Positions 1 through 5,942 of a stretch of 18,235 bases of DNA are shown here, piece by piece. The stretch lies in contig CANGZK010000006.1 in assembly GCA_947458565.1 (NCBI GenBank), positions 1-18,235 of the forward strand, read 5' to 3'. The stretch is from Acidimicrobiaceae bacterium. Lineage in GTDB: Bacteria > Actinomycetota > Acidimicrobiia > Acidimicrobiales > Ilumatobacteraceae. Each line of letters begins with the position of its first letter. Positions within the stretch are counted from its first letter, which is position 1. Under the pieces are notes generated by a model. That model was given only the letters and a program-made list of their open reading frames with translations, was not told the DNA's origin and did no database searches. Position numbers and translations under genes: made by a program.

Positions 1-252
1 AATGATGAGGAGCGCCACAACCATGAGAGAAATTGGCACCAGCATTGAATAGGCAGCCATACCTACAGCGCCTAGAGAAAGAAAGACAATCAGAATTTCT
101 TCAGTTGCATAAGCCGTGGAAGAAATTGCGTCGCTGGCAAATACTGGCAGCGCAACCTTTTTTGATATGCGTTGATGTTGGTCTTCAGATGTTGCGATGG
201 GGTTTCCGATGAAAAACCGCTTTAGCGCGCTGGATTTAGTTGTTGTAGGCAT
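1..252 (-). CDS. APC-family permease, N-terminal 84 residues (cut by window edge)
   Basis: Read leftward from an ATG at 252-250, this frame stays open to the window edge, giving 84 residues of a longer integral membrane transporter. A polar N-terminus of about 33 residues leads into ALPVFASDAISSTAYATEEI (residues 34-53), a stretch I recognise from the first membrane segment of actinobacterial APC-superfamily permeases. Two hydrophobic spans follow, roughly residues 52-70 and 71-84. It diverges from the TrkA pair, the same arrangement I recall for mycobacterial Rv2690c beside ceoB-ceoC. That context suggests a transporter of amino acids or cations linked to the TrkA proteins, but the substrate cannot be read from this fragment. 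The family call is fairly secure; the function is inference. Confidence 0.8.
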   Translation of the reverse strand, partial: MPTTTKSSALKRFFIGNPIATSEDQHQRISKKVALPVFASDAISSTAYATEEILIVFLSLGAVGMAAYSMLVPISLMVVALLII

Positions 253-340
253 AAGCGTTATGTAGCCTGCCACACGAAGGCCTCTGATGGCGAGTAATTC
301 GCCTACGCTGTTTATCTGTCAAGGCAAATAGGAGACTGAA
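253..340. promoter_or_regulatory. Divergent intergenic region between permease and TrkA pair
   Basis: These 88 bases separate two divergent start codons, so promoters for both directions should lie here. I cannot pick out convincing -35/-10 boxes. The one clear signal is AGGAGA at 330-335, a good ribosome binding site five bases before the GTG at 341; it decides that start. Confidence 0.4.
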
Positions 341-1006
341 GTGCATGTAGTCATAGTTGGATGTGGGCGAGTTGGATCGACACTGGGTCGTGAACTCACC
401 GCTGCTGGCCACACCGTGGCCGTAGTTGATCGCAAACCAGAAGCATTTTCACGGTTGGGTGAATCGTTTACTGGTCAGAAAATTACTGGAATCGGTTTTG
501 ACCGTGAAGTATTGATCGAGGCCGGTATTGAGCGAGCAGGAGCTCTTGCGTCTGTGACAAACGGCGACAACTCCAACATCTTGATTGCTCGTGTTGCGCG
601 AGAAGAGTTTGGAATCGAACGAGTTGTTGCTCGTATTTATGATCCGAAGCGTGCAGAAATTTATGAACGACTTGGCATTGCCACCGTTGCGACAGTGAAG
701 TGGACATCGGAGCGCATCTTGCGTCGTATCTTGCCAGAGCTGCCAGCCGTTGAGTGGACAGACCCGAGTGCGTCTGTTGTGCTCGTTGAGCGCGAGATGC
801 CAAAACATTTGATTGGGCAGCGCGTTGTAACTATTGAAACTTCTTCAGCCCGTGTTGTGTCTGTCCGCCGACTTGGTGCTGCGATGATTCCAAATGCAGA
901 CACGATTATTCAAGAAGGTGACGTTGTGTATATCGCGGCAGAGATTGCCGCACTGAGCCAATTTGATGCAGGACTTGCATCGACCCAAAACGGAAAGGGT
1001 CACTGA
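341..1006 (+). CDS. ceoB: TrkA-family potassium uptake protein (CeoB-like), first of a pair
   Basis: This 221-residue cytoplasmic protein is a regulatory RCK subunit for a potassium or cation transporter. It opens with a Rossmann nucleotide-binding motif, GCGRVGSTLGRELTAAGH (residues 7-24, GxGxxG pattern), followed by an acidic strand end at VVD, as in NAD-binding TrkA-N domains. The N-terminal domain covers about residues 1-130. A TrkA-C-type ligand-binding domain follows from about 135 to 215. The GTG start is backed by AGGAGA at 330-335. It sits two bases upstream of a second TrkA gene, and the two are surely cotranscribed. No Trk or Ktr channel gene is in the window; the partial divergent permease is the nearest transporter. 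The symbol follows the mycobacterial pair and is by analogy. Confidence 0.88.
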   Translation: MHVVIVGCGRVGSTLGRELTAAGHTVAVVDRKPEAFSRLGESFTGQKITGIGFDREVLIEAGIERAGALASVTNGDNSNILIARVAREEFGIERVVARIYDPKRAEIYERLGIATVATVKWTSERILRRILPELPAVEWTDPSASVVLVEREMPKHLIGQRVVTIETSSARVVSVRRLGAAMIPNADTIIQEGDVVYIAAEIAALSQFDAGLASTQNGKGH

Positions 1007-1008
1007 AC

Positions 1009-1677
1009 ATGAAAGTAGTTATTGCGGGTGGTGGCAGTGTTGGCAGATTCACGGCGCAACAACTTGTCGAATCTGGTCACGAAGTGACAATCATTGAAAG
1101 TGATCGAGCGGTCGTTCGCGAGTACGGGCAGTCAAGCTCTACTACTGGAGTCAAATGGCATCAGGGCGATGCTTGCGATGTAACCATGCTTGCTGCTGCG
1201 GGTGTGACGCTCGCAGATGTTGTCGCATCAGTAACCGGCGATGATGAAGACAATCTCGTCGTGTCATTGCTTGCGAAACAAGAATTTGGCGTTCCACGTG
1301 TTGTTGCTCGCGTGAATAATCCAAACAACTATTGGATGTTTAATGACATGTGGGGTGTAGACGTTTCGGTGTCAACTCCACACCTCATCACGAGTCTTGT
1401 TCAAGAAGCCGTAACTGTTGGAGCATTCGTACGTCTGATGCAACTTAAGGGTGGCAAAGCCGAACTTGTTGAGGTGACACTGGCAGAAACATCACCAGCC
1501 AAAGACAAAGCATTATCCGAGCTTCAGTTTCCGCGTAGCGCGACTGTTGTCGCGATTGTGCGAGATGAGCGTGTGTTGGTGCCCGACAAGGCAACCGTCT
1601 TGCGTGTTGGCGACGAAGTGATGGCGCTGATCTCTGAGGACGCCGAAGCCGCAGTTCAAAAAATATTGGTTGGCTAG
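1009..1677 (+). CDS. ceoC: TrkA-family potassium uptake protein (CeoC-like), second of the pair
   Basis: A 222-residue paralogue of the preceding protein with the same two-domain build. The Rossmann motif AGGGSVGRFTAQQL lies at residues 6-19, with an acidic residue in TIIES ending the second strand, pointing to NAD(H) binding. The conserved stretch ASVTGDDEDNLVVSLLAKQE marks the later part of the TrkA-N domain. A TrkA-C domain occupies roughly residues 135-222. GGAAAGGG at 992-999 is a good ribosome binding site inside the end of the upstream gene, and only two bases separate the two frames. Tandem single-RCK genes of this kind are known to form mixed gating rings in other actinobacteria; a heteromeric ring here is inference. 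The stop codon lies inside the loop of a terminator hairpin. Confidence 0.88.
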   Translation: MKVVIAGGGSVGRFTAQQLVESGHEVTIIESDRAVVREYGQSSSTTGVKWHQGDACDVTMLAAAGVTLADVVASVTGDDEDNLVVSLLAKQEFGVPRVVARVNNPNNYWMFNDMWGVDVSVSTPHLITSLVQEAVTVGAFVRLMQLKGGKAELVEVTLAETSPAKDKALSELQFPRSATVVAIVRDERVLVPDKATVLRVGDEVMALISEDAEAAVQKILVG

Positions 1678-1695
1678 TCAACCAACGGAATTTTT
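1666..1695. terminator. Bidirectional rho-independent terminator
   Basis: TTGGTTG (1666-1672) and CAACCAA (1679-1685) form a perfect 7-bp stem with a six-base loop that contains the ceoC stop codon. TTTTT follows at 1691-1695, and an A-run (about 1657-1663) precedes the stem, so the leftward transcript also gets a T-tract. It lies between convergent genes, as expected for a shared terminator. The stem is short and moderately GC-poor. Confidence 0.65.
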
Positions 1696-1698
1696 GCT

Positions 1699-2064
1699 CT
1701 ACTCTGCGCTGTATGGCAGCAGTGTGTAGGCAGGGTTTAAAAAAACGGTGTTGTTACGTTCGCGATAGGCGACACCTTCAACTGCAAGACATCCGCCATG
1801 TTCTATTCCTGAAATGTGGCGGCGTCCACTAAAAATGACAGTTACCTGACCAGTCCCATCGTTGATCACAATTTCCATGGACGGGATTCCGGATCTTGGC
1901 TTCATCGTCATGCGTTTTACTTCGCCACACACTTTTACCTTCGTGCGAACAGCGACTTCTCCGAGGGGTGTCAAATTGAGTTGGGCAAATCTGTCGACCA
2001 ATCGCTCGGCATCCAATTCTCGAATGCCTTTATTGGCGGACTTGACGATATTTTTCAGACCCAT
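1699..2064 (-). CDS. OB-fold nucleic-acid-binding domain protein (Rv2694c-like)
   Basis: A 121-residue cytoplasmic protein. After a helical N-terminus (MGLKNIVKSANKGIRELDAE) there is a single OB-fold barrel from about residue 35 to 115, seen in the alternating strands VRTKVKVCGEVKRMTM, SMEIVINDGTGQVTVIF and GGCLAVEGVAYRERN, the layout of the tRNA_anti-type OB domain. Such domains bind single-stranded nucleic acid, but the partner of this family is unknown to me. The ATG at 2064 is preferred over an in-frame upstream start because it follows AGGGGAA at a sensible distance and overlaps the stop of the upstream thioredoxin-like gene (TGATG). The same family sits near ceoB-ceoC in mycobacteria, as I recall. 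Confidence 0.75.
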   Translation of the reverse strand: MGLKNIVKSANKGIRELDAERLVDRFAQLNLTPLGEVAVRTKVKVCGEVKRMTMKPRSGIPSMEIVINDGTGQVTVIFSGRRHISGIEHGGCLAVEGVAYRERNNTVFLNPAYTLLPYSAE

Positions 2065-2549
2065 CAGGATTCCCCTAGCTGGTTGAGCATCTCCGTCAAG
2101 GTTACTTCGTCCATTGCACCCAAATTTGTTTTGAATGTTCCGTCTTGTTGGATGAACACCCAAGCGGGTTGATAGGCGACATCAAACTGAGAAAAAATCA
2201 AGCCATCATTATCTTTGATGTTTACAAATGTGAGTTGATGTTTGGCAACAAAATCCTGCATCGATTGTTCTGATCCGTTCCATGCGACGCCGAAGATGAG
2301 TGCTTTGCCTGCGAGTTTTTTGTTTGCAGCCTCGACCGAGGGTGCTTCATAATTGCAAGTAGTTCAACCTGGAGCCCAAAACCAGAGCGCAACAGGTGCA
2401 TTCTGTAGTTGGGTTTGCAAATTGATTTCACCGCCACCAACGAGAGTCGCATTGAAATCAGTAGTAGAAGTATCGGCTCCACACGAAATTGCACCAATGG
2501 CAAGAATTCCAACACAGATTGCTCTGAAAAAAGCTCGCATGTGACTCAT
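2064..2549 (-). CDS. Exported thioredoxin-like (Mpt53/DsbE-type) protein with in-frame TGA at the active-site cysteine; candidate selenoprotein
   Basis: Reading the TGA at 2366-2364 as selenocysteine (U) gives a continuous 161-residue protein. Residues 4-23 form a signal peptide with a possible lipoprotein cysteine at C23 (a non-ideal lipobox, A-I-S-C). The thioredoxin fold follows, with active site WFWAPG-U62-TT-C65-NYEAP and a cis-proline site at YQP128A. By memory it aligns with mycobacterial Mpt53, whose WFWTPWCPFCNAEAP places its first catalytic cysteine exactly at the TGA; the downstream FVNIKDNDGLIFSQFDVAYQPAW also matches that family. Both sides of the TGA are therefore conserved in one frame, and the resolving cysteine C65 is kept. 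The role would be thiol-disulfide exchange outside the membrane. A hairpin with a GGUC loop lies 18 bases after the TGA. The start is uncertain: TTG 2558, ATG 2549 and ATG 2540 are all possible and none has a strong ribosome binding site. The alternative is a recent nonsense mutation. Confidence 0.75.
2326..2345 (-). promoter_or_regulatory. Candidate bacterial SECIS hairpin downstream of the in-frame TGA
   Basis: On the leftward mRNA, GCACCCUC-GGUC-GAGGCUGC folds into CCUC/GAGG capped by a GGUC loop, then a C-C mismatch, then GCA/UGC. The hairpin base is 18 bases and the loop 26 bases after the UGA. Known bacterial SECIS elements lie inside the coding region just after UGA and need a G early in a small apical loop; the E. 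coli fdhF loop also contains GGUC. A further TTGCA/TGCAA pairing (2358-2354 with 2328-2324) is possible but competes with the outer three pairs. I judged the fold by eye, with no energy calculation. Confidence 0.55.
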
Positions 2550-2594
2550 GGTACTCAAACGAATAACAGTGCATTGACCTAGGATTGAATCCGT

Positions 2595-3023
2595 ATGAGC
2601 ACCCGAAAGTTAATTCTGTGGGCACTGGTATGTGGTGTGCTGATTTTGGTTGCTGGCAGTGCCAAGTTGTTTCAGACATCCCAACAATCTGTACAAGTGC
2701 AATTGCTTGAGTTGGGTGAATCGGTAACTCTCGGCGACATGACAGTGAGCGTCACTGCACTTCGCGACGTTGATGATCGAACTTTGGTGGACGTGACCAT
2801 GGTTGGTGTTGCAGAGGCCCAAGCAATGGACGGATGGAAACTTTTGGCGGCGGGGAAAGTAACTGATCCTGTGCTTCTCCCTGTTGGTGCAGGCACTGAG
2901 TGCACGCTCACACAGCTTGAAATAACACTGGTTTGCACTGTTGCATTCCCTGTGTCTGAAGGCACGCGCACCGTTGCCTATGTTCGCGCAGGAGAGCAAC
3001 GACAATGGGCGACTGCTCCTTGA
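2595..3023 (+). CDS. Membrane-anchored extracytoplasmic protein of unknown function
   Basis: A 142-residue protein that I do not recognise. Residues 5-23 form one hydrophobic span after a short basic N-terminus (STRK), which predicts an uncleaved anchor with the rest outside the cell. The outer part is rich in alternating beta-type residues (LGDMTVSVTALRDV, LVDVTMVGV), resembling a small immunoglobulin-like or DUF4352-like sandwich. Cys103 and Cys114 (GTECTLTQLEITLVC) could form a disulfide. AGGA at 2580-2583 is a plausible ribosome binding site 11 bases before the ATG. It diverges from the thioredoxin-like selenoprotein candidate with only 45 bases between the start codons, so the two may share regulation; that this protein is a redox partner is speculation. 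Confidence 0.7.
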   Translation: MSTRKLILWALVCGVLILVAGSAKLFQTSQQSVQVQLLELGESVTLGDMTVSVTALRDVDDRTLVDVTMVGVAEAQAMDGWKLLAAGKVTDPVLLPVGAGTECTLTQLEITLVCTVAFPVSEGTRTVAYVRAGEQRQWATAP

Positions 3024-3065
3024 TATGCAAGCGTTACTATCAATCGTGACGAATCACTGGGGGTG

Positions 3066-4472
3066 ATGAGTACGGCTGAGCAATTTGATCTCGTGGTTAT
3101 TGGTGGTGGCCCAGGGGGCTACGCCGCTGCGCTCTATGGCGCATCTGCAGGCCTCACTGTTGCACTCATTGAGCGCGACACAATTGGTGGAACATGTTTG
3201 AATCGCGGTTGTATTCCAGCCAAGGCGTTTTTGGAAACTGCAGCAGTGAATCGACATGTTGCGCACGCAGCAGACTTTGGCATTAATGCCACTACGACTG
3301 GTGTCGACTTCGGTATTGCCCAAAAGCGTAAACAAACAATTGTAAACACGCTCGTTAAGGGACTTACCGGGCTCACGAAATCGAAAAAAGTTACCTACAT
3401 TCTTGGCACTGGTTCGCTTGGCGCGAACCGCACAGTGACTGTGCAGTTGTCAGGTGGAGGTTCGCAAGAACTGCAGGGCCGCAATGTTGTTTTGGCGGCG
3501 GGTTCTGTGCCCCGGACAATTCCTGGTTTTAGCGCTGGTGGGCCAATCATGACGTCGGATGAAGTGTTGATGCTCGACAAAATTCCTGCACGTATTGCAG
3601 TAATTGGTGGCGGTGCAATTGGTTGCGAGTTTGCATCAACTTTTGCCGACCTTGGATCAACGGTGACGATTCTTGAAGGTTTACCAAAAATTCTTCCTGG
3701 TCTCGACCCAGATGTGGCCGCTTTTGTCGTAAAGAGTTTTAAAAAGAAGAACATCGATATTCGCACAGGTGTCAAAGTAAACGGACACGAACCAATGACC
3801 GCTGGTGGCACCACGGTGCTGTTTGGCGAAGGTGAGCGACTTGACGTCGATGCAGTGATCGTGTCTGTTGGGCGCAAACCCTTCACTGATCATCTTGGGC
3901 TGACCGGCACTGCAGTAAAAGTTACTGATCGTGGATTTGTCGATGTTGACGGTTTTTGTTTGACAAGCGAGCCAGGGGTGTATGCGGTCGGTGACCTTAT
4001 CAATACCCCACAACTTGCACACGTTGCCTATGCCGAAGCGATCGTGGCAATTAAGCACATGCGTGGTGAAAAGGTGTACCCAGTGATGTACGACCGTGTG
4101 CCATGGGCGATTTATTGTCATCCTGAAGTTGCGTGGTCTGGCCCATCGGAAGATGAGGCGCGCGCAAAAGGTCATGATGTTGTAGTTGCAAAGCATCAAT
4201 TCCGTGCCAATAGTCGAGCGATGATCATCGGCGAAGCTGAAGGTCTGGTGAAGATCATCGCAAAGAAGAATGCCGATGGAACAGCTGGCCAAGTACTTGG
4301 CGTGCATATGGTCGGCCCTTGGGTTACCGAGCAGTTATCTGGTGGTTACTTGGCAGTTAACTGGGAAGCAACCGTTGAAGAAATCTCTGAATTCATCATG
4401 CCTCACCCTTCGTTGTCGGAGTTGTTTGGTGAAACTGTGATGTCCTTAACTGGTCGCAGTATTAATGCATAA
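3066..4472 (+). CDS. lpd: Dihydrolipoamide dehydrogenase (E3)
   Basis: This 468-residue flavoenzyme reoxidises dihydrolipoyl groups of 2-oxoacid dehydrogenase complexes with NAD+. It shows the FAD-binding GGGPGGYAAALYG motif (13-25), the redox-active disulfide GGTCLNRGCIPAK (Cys44 and Cys49), the NAD-binding GGGAIGCEFASTFADLG motif, the second FAD motif PGVYAVGDL, and the C-terminal catalytic dyad HPSLSE (His447, Glu452). Length is normal for the family. GTG at 3063 and ATG at 3066 are adjacent in frame; ATG is chosen, and GGGGG at 3059-3063 may act in ribosome binding. The E2 gene follows after 29 bases, so E3, E2 and the lipoylation enzyme form one operon. No E1 gene is present in the window. 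Confidence 0.95.
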   Translation: MSTAEQFDLVVIGGGPGGYAAALYGASAGLTVALIERDTIGGTCLNRGCIPAKAFLETAAVNRHVAHAADFGINATTTGVDFGIAQKRKQTIVNTLVKGLTGLTKSKKVTYILGTGSLGANRTVTVQLSGGGSQELQGRNVVLAAGSVPRTIPGFSAGGPIMTSDEVLMLDKIPARIAVIGGGAIGCEFASTFADLGSTVTILEGLPKILPGLDPDVAAFVVKSFKKKNIDIRTGVKVNGHEPMTAGGTTVLFGEGERLDVDAVIVSVGRKPFTDHLGLTGTAVKVTDRGFVDVDGFCLTSEPGVYAVGDLINTPQLAHVAYAEAIVAIKHMRGEKVYPVMYDRVPWAIYCHPEVAWSGPSEDEARAKGHDVVVAKHQFRANSRAMIIGEAEGLVKIIAKKNADGTAGQVLGVHMVGPWVTEQLSGGYLAVNWEATVEEISEFIMPHPSLSELFGETVMSLTGRSINA

Positions 4473-4501
4473 CATTTCTTACACGCAATTACAGGAGCAC
4501 C

Positions 4502-5929
4502 ATGGCTGATATCACACTTCCGCAACTCGGGGAAACGGTCACAGAGGGCACCATCACACGTTGGTTTAAAAAAGTTGGTGACACTATTTCCGCCGATGAA
4601 CCACTTTTCGAAGTATCGACTGACAAGGTAGATACCGAAGTTCCTTCACCAATTTCTGGAACACTGACCGAAATTCGCGTCGCTGAAGGCGACACAGTGC
4701 CTGTTGGAACAGTTATTGCAGTTGTCGGAGCTGCTGGCGCTGCGCCTGCTCCAACTTCTGCGCCTGCACCGGTTGCTGCAGCTCCTGCACCAGTTGCTGC
4801 AGCTCCTGCACCAGTTGCTGTTGCGCCAACTCCGGTTGTTGCTCCTGCACCTGCACCTGCTCCCGCGCCAGTCGTTGTTGCTCCTGCGCCTGCTCCCGCA
4901 CCTACGGTTGCTGCGCCAGCACCAGTTGCAACTTCCAACAAATTGCTCTCACCGGTTGTGCGTAGGTTGGTTGCCGAGCACGGCATTGATGTCAACGCAT
5001 TAGTTGGTAGTGGTCCTGGCGGGAGGATTACTCGCGAAGATGTGCTTGATCACATTGACCGCACCGGTCTTAAAGCAACGCCTGCTGCTGCTGCTGCTCC
5101 TGCACCAGTTGTTGCTGCGCCAGCGCCTGTTGCTGCTGCGCCAGCCACTGCACTAGCCAATGCACCAGTGGCTGCTGCACCTGCTCCAGTTGCACGGCCT
5201 GCTGTCGTGTCGAGCGACCGTGAGCAAGTGATCGCACTTTCAAAGATCCGCAAGCTCACTGGTTCGCACATGATCATGTCGAAGAGCACGAGCCCGCACG
5301 CATTTAGCGTTGTCGAGGTTGACTATGCCAATGTTGACCGAGCGCGCAGTGCGATTAAAGATTCGTGGAAAGCCGGCGAGGGTTTCAGCCTTACGTATCT
5401 TCCCTTTATATCGCGTGCTGTAGTCGATGCACTTCGCGAGTTCCCACATCTCAATGCATCTATTGATGGCGACAATCTCGTTGTGCATGGCTATGTCGAC
5501 CTGGGCATCGCTGTTGATCTTGATTACACAGGTCTACTTGTGCCAGTAGTGCGCAATGCAGATGGCAAACGAATTAGGGCAATCGCTCGCGAGATCAATG
5601 ACCTTGCATCGCGTGCGCGCAATCGCAAACTATTGCCAGACGAAATTCAGGGTGGCACGTTCACGATTTCGAATAACGGCTCTGCCGGTTCGGTGCTGAC
5701 AATGCCGATCATCAATCAACCCCAAGTTGCAATCTTGTCTACGGATGCGATCGTGCGAAAGCCTGTTGTAGTTACGGCAGCAGACGGAAGCGAAAGCATC
5801 GCGATTCATCCTGTTGGCAACTTGTCAATGTCGTGGGATCATCGAGCATTTGACGGTGCGTATTCTGGTCGATTCTTGGCACGCGTCAAACAAATACTCG
5901 AATCGCAGGATTGGTCAGCCGAACTCTAA
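4502..5929 (+). CDS. sucB: 2-oxoacid dehydrogenase E2, dihydrolipoamide acyltransferase (SucB/DlaT type)
   Basis: The 475-residue protein carries acyl groups on a lipoyl arm and passes them to CoA. Domains in order: one lipoyl domain (1-78) with lipoylated Lys42 in STDKVDTEV; an Ala/Pro-rich linker (78-142); a peripheral subunit-binding domain (about 149-185, SPVVRRLVAEHGIDV and GSGPGGRITREDV); a second Ala/Pro linker (194-234); and the catalytic trimer domain (about 240-475) ending in SWDHRAFDGA with His447 and Asp451. AGGAG at 4493-4497 precedes the ATG. Whether the substrate is 2-oxoglutarate, pyruvate or a branched-chain oxoacid cannot be settled from E2 alone. The order lpd-sucB-lipB-lipA resembles other actinobacteria. 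Confidence 0.93.
   Translation: MADITLPQLGETVTEGTITRWFKKVGDTISADEPLFEVSTDKVDTEVPSPISGTLTEIRVAEGDTVPVGTVIAVVGAAGAAPAPTSAPAPVAAAPAPVAAAPAPVAVAPTPVVAPAPAPAPAPVVVAPAPAPAPTVAAPAPVATSNKLLSPVVRRLVAEHGIDVNALVGSGPGGRITREDVLDHIDRTGLKATPAAAAAPAPVVAAPAPVAAAPATALANAPVAAAPAPVARPAVVSSDREQVIALSKIRKLTGSHMIMSKSTSPHAFSVVEVDYANVDRARSAIKDSWKAGEGFSLTYLPFISRAVVDALREFPHLNASIDGDNLVVHGYVDLGIAVDLDYTGLLVPVVRNADGKRIRAIAREINDLASRARNRKLLPDEIQGGTFTISNNGSAGSVLTMPIINQPQVAILSTDAIVRKPVVVTAADGSESIAIHPVGNLSMSWDHRAFDGAYSGRFLARVKQILESQDWSAEL
4733..4927 (+). repeat. Ala/Pro-rich linker repeat in E2 (first linker)
   Basis: Low-complexity coding repeat built on APAPVAAAP-like units. It includes two 21-base tandem copies at 4769-4789 and 4790-4810 that differ at one base. 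This is the usual flexible swinging-arm linker of E2 proteins, not an independent element. It also produces long meaningless open frames on both strands. Confidence 0.85.
5081..5203 (+). repeat. Ala/Pro-rich linker repeat in E2 (second linker)
   Basis: A second alanine/proline/valine linker (residues 194-234) between the subunit-binding and catalytic domains, made of GCTGCT, GCACCAGTT and related units. It is shorter and less regular than the first linker. Confidence 0.8.
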
Positions 5930-5942
5930 GAGCGGTAGAGCT

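Noticed and set aside
2065..2163. 33-residue N-terminal extension of the OB-fold protein from an upstream in-frame start
   Set aside because: It would overlap the end of the thioredoxin-like frame. The ATG at 2064 has a ribosome binding site and the coupling overlap.
2364..2549. Thioredoxin-like gene as a simple pseudogene split into a 61-residue and a 65-residue fragment
   Set aside because: The only lesion is a TGA at the catalytic cysteine. No other stop or frameshift occurs, residues on both sides look conserved, and a SECIS-like hairpin follows. The option stays open but is less likely.
4733..4927. Short tandem units that could suggest a CRISPR or minisatellite
   Set aside because: There are no regular unique spacers, the units are in frame, and they encode the known swinging-arm linker of E2.
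4489..4995. Leftward Ala/Gly/Thr-rich open frame opposite the E2 gene
   Set aside because: It is the mirror of the Ala/Pro linker codons in a certain gene, with low-complexity sequence and no family resemblance.
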